Assembly (NCBI GenBank): GCA_029747585.1
Contig: JAPEVF010000042.1
Location: forward strand, 62,001-126,000
DNA from: Pleurotus djamor
Taxonomy: Eukaryota; Basidiomycota; Agaricomycetes; Agaricales; Pleurotaceae
Length of the DNA stretch: 64,000 nucleotides
Direction of reading: 5' to 3'
The notes below the pieces were generated by a model. The model did not search any database and was not told where the DNA came from. It worked only from the letters and a program-made list of their open reading frames with translations. This document shows positions 1-11,410 of the stretch, one piece after another (position 1 is the first letter of the stretch; each line of letters starts with the position of its first letter). A program made the translations under genes and the position numbers.

Positions 1-1
1 A

Positions 2-772
2 ACCATCTTCGACGCGTATCCCAAAGCTATATTCCATTTCTTGCTCCTTCCTCGTACGCAGCCCCCGTTTTCTACTTTTGATATATCCAGCCTTCGCTCC
101 TTGTTGAAATGCGAGAAATCAGCGGCGAAGACACTGTTGGAGCAAATGAATGAGGATGCGCAGGTCGTAGTGAAAGACATCGAAGCCGAAATGATCAGTC
201 GGTATGGTTTTAAGTGGGACATTTGGCTAGGATTCCATGGTGCGCCTTCGATGGAGTGAGTAACTTGTACTGTGCCGGTGCGAACGCGTCGAATTGCCCT
301 GACCATCTTGAAGACACCTTCATCTGCATATTATCTCATCTGATCTTTGCTCTGAGAAGCTCAAGAACAAGAAACATTACAACTCCTTCCATCCCAAGCT
401 TGGATTTTTCATACACTTGAAAGACGTGCTCGAATGGTTTGATGGGGAAGATTCATACTTTGACACTGTATTTCGACGCCTCCTCGTTTACATCGCTGAA
501 TCTGACCCTGCTTATTTTAGATGGCAAAGCTCGACAAGAAAACCTACGAGACCATGCTGAAGGAAGATCTCGCTTGCTGGAATTGTGGATCGGCTCAAAA
601 GAACATGCCCACTCTCAAAACACATTTACAAGAAGAATTCGACACGTTGTCCACAAGGGAGAAGGCCAAGGCAGAGAGGAAGCGCAAGTTAGCAAAGAGA
701 GAGGAAGCACCAGAGTTAGAGGCATCCGAGGCGTCCGACGACGCAGATGGGACGAAAAGGCAAAAAACTTGA
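2..772 (+). CDS. HNT3: Aprataxin-like DNA deadenylase (3' part; gene starts before the window)
   Basis: Aprataxin removes AMP from 5'-adenylated DNA ends left by abortive ligation, in the nucleus. The visible protein begins inside the HIT domain. Exons are <2-255, 314-467 and 521-772. Joining the first two restores the histidine triad (E-H-L-H-L-H-I), with the motif directly after the splice. It is followed by a Lys/Asn-rich loop (KNKKHYNSFHPKLGFF) typical of aprataxin. The third exon carries a C-terminal zinc finger, C-W-N-C then T-H-L-Q-E-E. The fourth ligand position is Glu rather than His, as known for the C2HE finger of fission yeast Hnt3. A basic-acidic tail ends in KRQKT. Introns are 58 and 53 nt. 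It converges on the next gene with about 109 bp between stops. The N-terminus lies outside the window. Confidence 0.9.
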
Positions 773-881
773 CGTTACATTCCATTTCCATATTTCCTGT
801 CTAGTAGTTCTATGCACATAGCACAACACGGTAGCATCACAACAAATTCAGAATGTGCTAGGTACGTTCTCGGCTCGTCAG

Positions 882-2798
882 TTAAGCGGCGGACTTCTCA
901 ACTTCAGCCTTAGACTCCTCAGCAATGGCGTGCAGCTTTTCGGCGCGAGACCTTTCACTGGCCTCTCGGATGGCCCAAGTCAATTCGTACGTGCGGCAAG
1001 CATCTGATGATTTCAAGCTAAGTGACGTTGTGAATTCCATCCAAGTGACATGATTTACCTTCGTAGGAGCTGAGAATCTGGCCCGCATCAGATTCTTCTT
1101 CGATGTCTTCCACGATATCGATCAAGTTGGAGATCTGGTATTACGACTGTCAGCGAGGGGTATAATGTCTCGACGTAGTGAGATCACCTCGGAGAAGAAG
1201 GGATCGTCATCAGGGAATCGGACGGTTTGCTCGTGGTCATCTCCAGGTTTGCGAATCACCAGGATTGGCTGGACGTAAGGATCAACCAATCTAGTATGGA
1301 TTAGACATGAGGGCGCGACACAGAGCAGCGGCCAACTGACTTGAGTTGGTAACCATCTGCGTAAACTTCGAGTTCACAACTATAATTGGTCCCTTGAAGG
1401 GCGACAACATGGGTGAAGCTTCCAACGGCGCCACTTTCATATTTCCTTAGAGAAGGTGGGTGTCAGTGATCATTCACATGCATGAGCGACTGGGAGATGT
1501 CTTACCAAGTCGCGGCCGTCACACGAGGGATCCTGTTCTCTGGGGCAATTTTAGACTCGTCGATAGTCATCTTGGAGAGGTGACCGGCATTTTCGTCCCA
1601 TTCCAAGGAATGAGCGGTAACGGATGTGACATCAACTTCACCGCCGAAGTAGCGAGAGAGATCGCAGAAGTGAGTACCTTGCTCTACGATAGGGCCGGCG
1701 CTACAATGACGTCAGCCTTCTTGCACAGACAGAACATGATACAAAACCTACCTCTTCGACTTGTCCCACCAGTCAGGCTTTGCAATGGCCTCGTATGCGC
1801 AAGCATAACGAGCGATGGTGGCCATAACGGTGAGGTTGTTCTCCTGGATAATCTGTTTCATCATCTGAACTGCCTTGAGGTACCGAAGCATGTACCTAAG
1901 ATTACAGAACGAAAATGGGAATTTGTCCACGGTTTAACGGTGTTTAATACGTACCCAACAGAGCAAATCGTCTTGGAATCGTGGATGCTTTTCGCAATCT
2001 TGAACGCGTCCTCGAGTTCGTGAAGAGGACCGGTAGTGATGGGTTTCTCGATGAACAAGGCGACACCGGGGAAGTGCTTCAGAATTTGCATTTCGATATC
2101 ACGGCCAGGTTGGAGGGTGCCTCGGAACATCGGAGGGCTACCGACGATGACAGCCCTGGGCCTTTCCCTAGGGTGCATAGTCTTCACGAAATCATCAAGA
2201 CTTTTGTAGACACGGGTATCTTGGTAGGCTGAAACGACGAAGGAATCGCATTTCTTCTGCAGAACAGCGGTGGCACGTTCAATGGCGGGATCAATAAGGG
2301 CAACGACTTTGAGTCGGCGGCCAAGCTTACTGTGGGCAATATCATTTAACATAGGAAGATATGGGAGATAAACAACTCGGTCACTCACTGCTCCAAACGG
2401 AAAGAGTGATTCCACGGTCCCTCATCCGAACCTGCGAAGGTGGAGCTTGTCAGAATGCATGCGAGTGGAACACTGTGGTGGGCAGCAATGTGGACTAACC
2501 AAACATGATGTTCCCTGCGCCAATGAAGACAACATTGAAGTCGTCCGATCCGCCTATGTGCACCGTTCTGTGAATTGAATGTCAGTCATCGGTACAATCG
2601 CGACGAAGTAGCCCCAAAGCAGAGTGGATGGTTATCGGGGAAAGGGGATGACACGAACTTGTCCATAGGAATCAACCTGGAGGGATCAATGGAAGGCCGA
2701 CGCGACGCGAACTCAGATGGCCTCCGCGATGCAACATGGGAGGGACGTCGTTCGGACGGACGTCGGCTAGAAAGCGGGGAAAACGGCGGGGAGTTCAT
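882..2798 (-). CDS. Gfo/Idh/MocA-family NAD(P)-dependent oxidoreductase
   Basis: A dehydrogenase with an N-terminal Rossmann fold (FNVVFIGAGNIMFG; VVALIDPA) and the family Glu-Lys-Pro motif in LFIEKPITTG. A conserved GPIVEQGTHFCDLSRYFGG segment opens the C-terminal substrate domain. Ten exons join in frame: 2677-2798, 2500-2567, 2389-2431, 1955-2329, 1752-1895, 1506-1700, 1341-1445, 1188-1290, 1059-1134 and 882-1003, giving about 450 residues. The substrate cannot be told from sequence. The first exon is the least certain. It adds an Arg/Ser tail with four RRPS motifs, and it is the only upstream ATG exon I found whose donor (after TCCAG, phase 2) fits the frame of the Rossmann exon. Its intron, 109 nt, is longer than the others. 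Confidence 0.85.
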
Positions 2799-3037
2799 CG
2801 CGTCCTGTTGGGTGCAAGAAAAGTCAGAGATCGATGAGTGAGAGGGGAGAAGGGACAGTACGAAGCAATAGGGAACTTAAGGACGAGCGCAAGGAGTGAT
2901 TGTGAGGGAGGAGGATGGAGGAGATAACTGAGATAGAGATCAGGAAGATGGAAACGAGGGTATATTATGTAGGGCCTCAATAGGCGCCGGGTGATATGAC
3001 GTAAATAAATGAATGTAGACCTCGAGATAATTTAGCT

Positions 3038-3561
3038 TCAACGACGTTCGTCTCTTCGGCGGGCCTTCTCAGCTTCCAACTCTTTCCTCCGGTTTTCGGC
3101 AGCCTGCAAACGGTCTGTCATGGCCTTCAGCTCTGCTTTGAGCTTCTCGTGCTCCTGGGTTAACTTCATGACGTTGCTTGCGCGTTTCTCAACCTTTTCT
3201 CTGCAAGGAATCGTCACCTATTCTGTCCGATAGAGATACACATCGCCTCAAATCAACGGCGAGAGGCGAGCGGATGAAGGGGGGGATACAAAGCGAAGAA
3301 GATGAAGAACTCACTGAACAGGCTTCGACTCGGCGTTGTCAAGGGTATCGAAGCTAAAGTCAAGACCAGAGCTCGGGATTTCTGTCCGTATCGGCGACCA
3401 CAGGTCACTGTAGTCGGTGCGTGCGTGGCTCTGAGGTTCATCTGCCTGATGCCTCGATCTACGAAATGCATACGGTTGGGTGCCCCTGTCTAGACAAATG
3501 CTTTCCGAGAGACGAACCTGAAATCATCACTAGATTGGCGTTGGAAGTCTTCTGAGCTCAT
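3038..3561 (-). CDS. Small unknown protein with C-terminal coiled coil
   Basis: I do not recognise the family. Proposed exons are 3518-3561, 3315-3458 and 3038-3200. The N-terminus is acidic and polar (MSSEDFQRQSSDDF). The middle is polar with an SDLWSPI segment. The last exon is a charged heptad-rich helix (KLKAELKAMTDRLQAAENRR) ending in an Arg-rich tail, which suggests a coiled coil. The first intron has two in-frame acceptors 27 nt apart. The 59-nt choice is the usual length for this genome; the 32-nt choice would add nine residues. Its start codon lies within about 150 bp of the divergent PIG-Y gene, so the 5' untranslated regions probably overlap or share a promoter. A more upstream start is possible. 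Confidence 0.55.
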
Positions 3562-3710
3562 CTCGGAAGGTATGGGCGCGTATGGCTTCTTTGCTGACGA
3601 CGAGATGGTTGATAGTTGCTGAAGAGCAAATGGCTCTGGCTTCGAGGTTAATAACAACCATACTTTCCCACGACAATACACCATTCACCTTTTCACACGC
3701 AACCACCATC

Positions 3711-3993
3711 ATGTTCTTGGATGCAGGCCTCACCCTCGTCGTCATGACCATTGCGTTTTTCTGTTTGTTCGCGTATGCGGTCCTCTTTAGTGCCTGGCTG
3801 CCTTCCACTAATATCTGGGTGCGCCATCTTCAATCCTCCACCCTTTTTCGAACAATGTTTTACCATTCACCAGGCATTGGACATGATTTCCCAAGATACT
3901 CACTACAAATACTTCGCCTTGTTAATGGTACCCACTACAAGCTACTTCGTCATCGCTAACTGGGTGGGATGGCAATACTATCGCAATTCTTGA
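3711..3993 (+). CDS. PIG-Y-like subunit of GPI N-acetylglucosaminyltransferase
   Basis: PIG-Y is a tiny ER membrane subunit of the complex that transfers GlcNAc to phosphatidylinositol, the first step of GPI-anchor synthesis. Two exons (3711-3818 and 3874-3993, 55-nt intron, phase 0) give 76 residues, close to the roughly 70 of known PIG-Y. The protein is two hydrophobic helices. The first is LVVMTIAFFCLFAYAVLF. The second has a Leu-Leu-x-x-Pro-Thr pattern followed by an aromatic W-V-G-W-Q-Y-Y-R-N-S end, matching the family's C-terminal pattern of Trp and Arg-x-Asn. ATG 3711 is chosen because it directly precedes the first helix. Upstream in-frame sequence looks like leader. Short proteins give weak matches, so this is likely but not certain. 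Confidence 0.7.
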
Positions 3994-4083
3994 ATGGCAC
4001 AACAGTTCGAAATCATATGGAGTAGCATGATGGACACGAGCGAATAAATAAGTCATAAATACTGGACATCCGAACGAAACACT

Positions 4084-7000
4084 TCAAGATTGACCACGGA
4101 CCGACGGTGGCCGAGACCGAGATTTCTGTCGAACCTGCTGCAGTTCTTGCCAAATTCTGCTGTTTGGCGTGGCTGGGGCCCGGTCGACATCGCCCGAACC
4201 AGAGCTAGGTGCCCGCGTCCGGCGAAGTACACCTGGCCTAGTCGTCTCACCCTTGGCGTCGCTAAAGGGTGTTTTCGAACGAGCGGGGCTTACGCCTCTT
4301 ATGGATCGAGTGTGTCTGCTAGAAACAGCAGAACGACTGGGGCTTGCCTCTCGGGGTTTCAAGAACAGCCCACGCGGCGACGCGCTGGTTTGTCGCTCGG
4401 TAGAGAGGAGTTTTGCGATACCCTTGCGAGCCACGTATGGGTTACGCTGTGGTTCCTCCGCGACACTCTCCCCATCGCTATCATCGGTCGTTTGGTCGTC
4501 CTGGGTCTGCTTGGCTACGCTACGTGATGGGACAGCAGGACTTGGCCTAGAAGAATTCGTACTTGATCGGGGGGTTGAAGTCGGTAGGCGCAGATATCTC
4601 GCTCGACTAGAAATTATAATTTAAATGTGGATCGCTTCTCGAAAACATGAAACACGTACGCCACTGCCTTTAGAGCCATTTTGGTGCGATAAACTTGCAC
4701 CCACTTGTCCAAGTAGACAGCCAGTACGGTTTGTCGATGCTTATCGCGCGCTGCCTTAGCCAGCATCGCACGGGGCATCTCTGCCCGCCATTTCTGCCAA
4801 TATTTGACCTTCGTAGAAGAGGCATGGAATCGAATGGCAGGGAGCGACTACAGATATGGATACATCGTTTAGACACTGGAGAAGACTGAAAGTTAAGAGA
4901 AGCTTACCATCGTTTTGGCGTGCCATATTCCAAATGCTCGGAATAGCAAGTTACGCTGCATCTGGGCCATCACGTCTTGTTCCTGCAACCTTGCTTAGCA
5001 CCATAAACAAAGCATTGGAGAGGGTAACTGACGACAGGCTTTAATCTCGCCGCCTTGAAGCGATCAATCCATTTATCCCAGACAACAGAGATGGTAGACA
5101 ATTTCATCTGGTATTCTTTCTTTTGGAGAAGCAGGCGACGGTGCCGAGACGCACGGGCCGCAGATAACCAACGATTGAAGACACGCTTGACGGTTTCTTA
5201 TCAAAGATCAACCTACTATCAATAAATGGAAGGTCGAGCACATTACCTTCCTGCTTGACATATTGGTAGCTTTCCATAAGATTCAACTCTTCCACATGTC
5301 GGATGCATACAGTTTTCCATTTTCCAAAGGCATTACTATGAATCACATAGTCAGATAAATGAGTCCATAAATATAGTGTTGCGAACCTCATGAGCATGTT
5401 ATCCCGACGTTGTGTGACCTCGATCTCTTTCAGCTTGATATCAACGACCCGTGTCGTCCAACGAGACATGACCTGAGACATTATTCGCTAGACCGACATG
5501 GAAGTTCGCGGGGAAAGATCAATAGAGGTAAGCTATCCACTCACCAGATTGATAGATGTGACCATCGCTTCTTCGGCCAAACGGTAGTTACGAGCCTTTC
5601 GCGCGCGGTACAACCATTCTGACAAAATCTGAGACGACTGAGTATAATATGCAAGAAAAGAATCTTACGATGGAAAGATGTTTGGAGTTGCTTAGTTGCG
5701 AAGGCTCGGAGCCGTTTCTCTCGCCGTTTCTCTGCCAGTTTTTCTTGCCAGCGAGTCCACGCACGACGGACGGTCAAGTGCTTCTCCACCATTCTGGCTT
5801 GTCTCTGCAACTTCAATTTTTCTCTCAGATGAGCCCGCCACGCCTGGAAGGATGTGTGGTAAACACTGCGAATATAGTGTTGATCGGCCAGGTCCTCTGT
5901 GCTGCGCAGATTGACAATGGAGCGACGCCACTTAATCAAGGCCGACTTCGCATCGTAAGAAGTCAGTCTGCGAGAGAAGGCATCGGCCTGGGCTATATGC
6001 CTCATCTGTCATCATCTACAATGCGAAGCAAATCATAATATGGACGAACCTTCGCGTTGCCTCTGAATATCCACAGCCCGCATCCAATCAACCCATCCCT
6101 TTCTTAAAATACGCATCGACTTGACACGCTGGAGAAGCTGACCGCGTTCTCGCGCTTTCCAGACCCGCATCACGGCGCGAAGGAGAATATCATCTTGGCG
6201 ATGAACGTGCTTGTCAGCGCGGTTGTCCAAGTTCTATCGAGACGAGAGTGTTACAAGGCCCTTGAATCCCGCGAATGGTGAAACACACCTTGAGACGCGT
6301 CCTTGCTGCCTTCCAAGATCGTAGTGCACCCCTCAAAATGATATTATCATGGAAGGCTTCCGCTTTACGAGATGTACATCTATGAAGTTTTTGAGAGATG
6401 CACAAGATATATTTAGCTGCGAAAACTTACATTCTCCGCTTCCAACGCGTCATGCATTGGTCCATAAGCCGCACAGAGATGGCATCTTCAATGGATTTCT
6501 CGGCAAACCTCAATTGAAGGGCCCTCCTCCAACGATGCCAGTTCGACTTCAGCACCCGTAAATCGCTGGACTTGTTGGCTTCATCAGCAAGGCCATCAAG
6601 GTCGTCCAAGATTCCTAAGCCATTTCGCCATCGTTTCAGGTAGATTGAGAGAATGCGTTTCCTATAATGTTCGTCGGCAACTCGTGACTGCATCGATTGC
6701 CTCCACTTTAACCAAGAGACCTTGATTAAGTTGGCTTCCCTCGATTCGCGCACCAGCTTCATCTTCATCCTCATGTCGTGACGCCATTGTTGTTGCTTCT
6801 TGACCTTAAGCTTTGCTTTCCAAAGATCGAACATGTGACGTAGGCACCGTTGGTTCGAGATGGCAGCAACTCTTGTGTATGCATGTATTCTTGCTGCGGT
6901 ACGGTCTCGCCATCGTTGGAGGTGGGTCTGTATGATGATGTTGTCCCGTGCTTCGCTAATTTGATCGTTCGTGGTCTTTACAGGGAATGTTATAATAAGT

Positions 7001-8033
7001 TCGAACCAAGAGCGATTGAACTTACTATGATCCAGTCATAATTTTGCTTCCAAGCATCCCAATAGCGCTCCAGCAATTTGTCGATATAAAAGCGATGGGC
7101 CTCCTCTTCATTCCGCTGCATCTCTATGTTTTTCCAGGCATCCTCGTCGTTGACAACGCTACTCTTGACTTGTCTTGCACGAGCGACTGCTTGTTTAGCG
7201 ACCAGTGCGCGTTCATGTGGGTCCTTAGGTAGTGCATGTTCACCGAGTTTGCTTGTAATGGGCCGAGATGGTAGTAAAGGATTGTGGCCTGTTCGTGATG
7301 GCATTGAACTTCGTGGGGTATCGGTTACGGTCTTATGCTTTAACGGATCTTCTCTCTGCCATGATTGACGATTTGGTGGTCCAAGCTTGCTTGAGGGTCG
7401 TAATTGAACAGGTGGCATCAAGAGCGGGAAGTCCTGTAGCTTCGTGATGTGGTCCTCTGTAACATCGGAGGCGATTGCAGAAGGAACGGGCGACGGCGAA
7501 CGACAGAGATCACGCAGGGGTCGACGTGCTTGATCTCGAGACATCCGGGATTCCATTTCAGGATATTTGGAAGCCGTACGTCCGTTGTCGGTAGAGAATA
7601 AGGTGTATGACTCGTCATCGCGAGGCAGTGGGGCGAATGACTTTTTAGTTGGTCCAATAGCTGGGGGCTTACGGGGGAATCCGTTTTGACGCTTCACTTC
7701 AAGCCATTTATCCTGCCAATTAACTCCCTTCACATTTCCGAGCTTCAAGATCTTTCCATAGTATACCACTTCGGTTGGGTCCAAACCTCGTTGCTGCAAA
7801 ATATCGTTGTAGGCCTTGAAGACGGTAATGAACGACGTGGCGTTTGGACCAGCACGCTCGAGAACAGCATCGAGCAGTTCAACGTCTTCGGGAAGAAGAT
7901 TGGAAAGCTCTGGGACGGCCAATGTGGAAGCTCGGGAAACGGTGCTTGACGCGCTGGTCGGTGCGACGCGTCGAGGTTGACGCACGACTCGCTTCGGTTC
8001 TGGGGAAGATCGAGTCGGGTTGAAGTCGAGCAT
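4084..8033 (-). CDS. SFI1: Sfi1-like centrin-binding spindle pole protein
   Basis: Sfi1 forms a long helix that binds centrin at each repeat and templates duplication of the spindle pole body. The first exon (7026-8033) encodes a disordered N-terminus plus a compact early segment (LPEDVELLDAVLERAG). From about 7,100 down to 4,900 the exons carry many helical repeats with a Trp-x-x-Trp or Leu-x-x-Trp-Arg core, for example SWLKWRQSM, YLKRWRNGL, NWHRWRRAL, CMTRWKRRM, SFQAWRAHL and AWTRWQEKL. I count roughly 15-20. The last exon (about 4084-4618) is a Ser/Pro/Arg-rich tail that could be a mitotic kinase target. About ten introns of 50-60 nt interrupt the repeats, often between them. Exact inner exon limits were not all resolved. 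Confidence 0.85.
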
Positions 8034-8290
8034 GTCAAGATCACCGACGCAGCGGGACGCCCGAGAATAAACAGAAAGCGTGGGCAAGGTTTGAGTTAGC
8101 CGTGCATGCCAATGGGCGAGACAGAACACCTGCCCGTGGCGCACACGTGACCGAACACTAAAAGCACCGTCATTGAAACACGGTCAAACAATCGAGATTT
8201 GAATGCAATAACTTCTCAATAACAGCACGAAACATGGCACGGGTACTAGTATACAGGAGATACAGAAAGATAAAAGTACAGTGAGTAGCA

Positions 8291-9716
8291 TCAGAAATAT
8301 ACACGCGTCGCGCTACTAAGCGATGATTCCACAGGACAATAAGGGCACTTCACGCGACTATGCAGCCAGGTGAGTAAAGTAGGAAGCTCACGGTGTGGCA
8401 CTCACCCTGCTGGTTTATTGAGTTTCGATAAACTGTCCTGCGTTAGAACATGTCCACAAGCCATCATCATTGGTGGGTTGTCCTTCGAAGACTGTTCTTT
8501 GGAAACAGGACAGGCGAATATGGAGTGGTATCGATTCTCGGGTGGCACAGCAATTTCGATCTGAGGAATACACATTAGTTGGATCAGGAAGTAATGATAC
8601 AGAAACACATACTGGAAGTTCGTCAGTTTGACTCCATTCACTCTTCCTCTCTCTCATGACCTTTCGTCCCTTCTCGATACGAGCGAGTGCTCCGCCACCT
8701 CCGATATCGCCAACAACACGAAGTGGGAGCTGTCGGCTCATGCCCAGGCTTGCACAATATTCTTTAGCAAATAGAGGTCCCAGCTCAAAGTGTAAAGAAG
8801 GGGAGGCCAAGTCTGCATAAGGGGACCTCTGTAACCGAGACAGCGGGAGGAAAGCCACGCATCCAAGCAGACGGAAGAATTCAACCTCGTGGTGTTTGTA
8901 AAAAGGGCGCAGTTTGGCGTTGGCGTAGGCAATGGCTGGGCGTGGATCGGGAGGATGATTTGACAAGAGTAGACGGATGTACTCAGAACGATGGAGACAA
9001 AACTCGAGAGGCGAAGAGCGTTCACGCAAGAAATCCCTTCTCTGTTCCACCCACCTAGGATGAGTTGAAGAGCCTTAAGTTAAAACGGGGCACAACTTGC
9101 AAAGTACTCACTCAAGGGCAGGAGAGATGTCGTGATCTTGTAGTGCCTTCAGGATTTGATGAAGGCCAACAAATTGGGACCTGAGTTCAGTAGAAATCTC
9201 AACGTCAGACTCCTGGGAAGAGGATGCGTAAGAAATGATTCATCCAAATACAATGGCATGGACTAACTTCAAGGAAGGTTTGTGCTAAGTCAAACTGACC
9301 AGCCCGCAGGAAGTGAATGGCGATCGTTCGTTCTAAGGCTGCAACCGAGGATGAGGAAGTGAACAAATCCGAGTATGATGGTAGTGAATTGGAGAATTTC
9401 TAACCACTGCTTGGATCAATGTGAAGATATGTGAGGTGCACTCCCAACCCACTTTGTCTAGTCCTTTCCCAAACCTCGATAACGAGGAGTAAACCTCCTT
9501 GTGGCGGTCGTCTACGTCCTTCTTGCAAGCCTCAACGGATTTGGGCAGCTGAGATATGACAACGCTAGGGATCTCGCCGGATTCGCATTGGTGTTTCGCA
9601 GCTCGAAGGGTTGAAATAAGGCTGTCAAGACTGTCCAGCATAGATGGGCCTTTTCCTTTGGCATTCTGGGTGGTAAGCTTTTCCAGTTTGTCGATCTCCT
9701 TAATGAGTGCATCCAT
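8291..9716 (-). CDS. RMD5: Gid2/Rmd5-type RING subunit of the GID (CTLH) ubiquitin ligase
   Basis: This is the RING partner of the GID/CTLH E3 ligase, which in yeast destroys gluconeogenic enzymes. Exons include 9453-9716, 9268-9399 and 9112-9212, then a long exon from 9054, and a final piece after an intron in the RING. The CTLH region is visible (ALERTIAIHFLRAGQFDLA, then the LRSQFVGLHQILKAL helix), followed by the CRA-like helices (AIAYANAKLRPF). The C-terminus is the degenerate RING of this family: F-A-C-P-V-S with Ser in place of the second Cys, then MMMACGHV and CPYCP after the last intron. Splicing at 9400-9452 restores the conserved LDKKF junction. It diverges from NSA1 across about 160 bp. 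Confidence 0.9.
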
Positions 9717-9877
9717 CTCTACGTTATAGGCGCCTCCTGGGGCAGAATGTGAAGAAGAACGTTGAGTGTCGAAAGGTTGACGTCAAGGGACGTTGAACGG
9801 AATTGAGCCCAGAGCCGAGCACGAGCGCTCCCCTAGAAATTCCCATTCCCAACCCCTGTAGCAAACAAAATTTAGCA

Positions 9878-11346
9878 ATGCATCAATTCCTCGTCGGCGA
9901 TGAACTTGGAAACATAAAACGAGTTCGATATGAATCCAAGGACCGGAAAGAACCAGGCTCGCCGACATACGTGGTTGATCAACTTTCCAACGGTGCTCAA
10001 GCCTCAAATGCTGCTGTCCAAGCGATGACGACGAGCTCTGGAGGACTGCAGATGGTGAGGTTCGAGCTACCTGTTTGGTTGAACTCGCGACCTTACTGCA
10101 GGCCTGTGGATAATAGACTGTAGCTGCTCGTGCAAATAAAACCCTCACGAGTTATCAATACGACGAATCGGGAAAATTCACTCTGACGACCCAATGGACG
10201 GAGTCTCGAATGAGCCATGCTGCCAGGTTTGTCGGGTTGAGTGTCTTAAATGAGTGGGTTCCTTCTACTCCTTTTCGCGACCCAGGAATTGAACTTTCAA
10301 ATCGTATAGCTGCGTATACTCATGCACCTCGAACGGTGCATTACGAAAGACAAATTTCTCTGAAGATCTATCTCACCAACACCAACTTGCGGCCCTCCCC
10401 AATAACCTGGCTGGCTGGCGCGTCTCACCTACCGCCGACGCATTTACGTATGCTGGCGATGAAGTCGACGTCTCTGTCTGGGACTTTGAGAAAGCTTTCG
10501 TCAGCCAACCTCAGAAGACCAGTTCAGCAGGCAAACGGAAACGATCTGACGTCCTCCTCCCCGCAGAAATTTGGAGGGCGAAAAATACTGTGAGCCAGAC
10601 TACTTCCTTCCCTCGCATTACTGCTTTCTCATGCACCCGCAGGTTGCGAACGACGGCCTCGGGCTCCGACAACCTGTCAGAGTGTCCACTCTAGCATACC
10701 TCAATCACCAACCCTCTGGAGCCCATATTGTCACTGGCACGCAATTTGGAGATGTCCGTAGATATGATATCAGAGCTGGTCGCAAACCAGTGTCCGACTG
10801 GAATACGTTTAAGAATGGGAGCGGAGTCAAAACTATTGAAGCTGGGGCCCATGAACAGTACGAACCCCCCNACTTCCTTCCCAGATCTACATTCATATCG
10901 TTCGCAGCCAAATCCTTGTGAGTGACACTCAGACGCGACTATTTTCATTGGACACGAGGAAAGGGTCTGTCAGCTACGGTTACCAAGGTCATCTCATTCT
11001 CCCTTTCCTCCTTCACACATCTGGTTAACATCGCGTAGGCATATCTGGGGCGGTTACATCAATAGCGGTCTCAGATCAATGCATCGCATCCGCATCTCTA
11101 GATCGTTACGTCCGTATACATAGTGTACCCTCGCCATCTGGACCAGACGAACAAAAAGGCGAAGTCTTGGAAAAGATATTCGTGACTAGCACACCCACCG
11201 TGGTGATCTACGATCGAGATGATAATGCACGCCCAATCTGCCCGGACGAAAATGAAGACGATGTATGGCAAAGCATGGAGCATGCTGTTGATGAGGAAGA
11301 GGAGGAAGAGAGGGAGGATTCAAGGAAGCAGCGGAAAAGACATTGA
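9878..11346 (+). CDS. NSA1: Nsa1/WDR74-type WD40 ribosome biogenesis factor
   Basis: Nsa1 acts in the nucleolus on early pre-60S particles and is released by a Rix7-type AAA ATPase. The start MHQFLVGDELGNIKRVRY matches the family's first blade. Later blades are visible as ESRMSHAARFVGLSVL, the VYSCTSNGAL segment after an intron, DVSVWDFEKAF, HIVTGTQFGDVRRYDIRAG and SIAVSDQCIASASLDRYVRI. The tail is acidic then basic (EEEEREDSRKQRKRH), as expected for a nucleolar factor. Five or more short introns are needed. One contains an N beside a C run (10871) and does no harm. It converges on the pirin gene with only about 64 bp between stop codons. Confidence 0.88.
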
Positions 11347-11410
11347 TTAAGAATAATCGAGTACAGAAAATTACAATTACACGCAGTATAGTATTCCTCA
11401 ACGCTATTTC

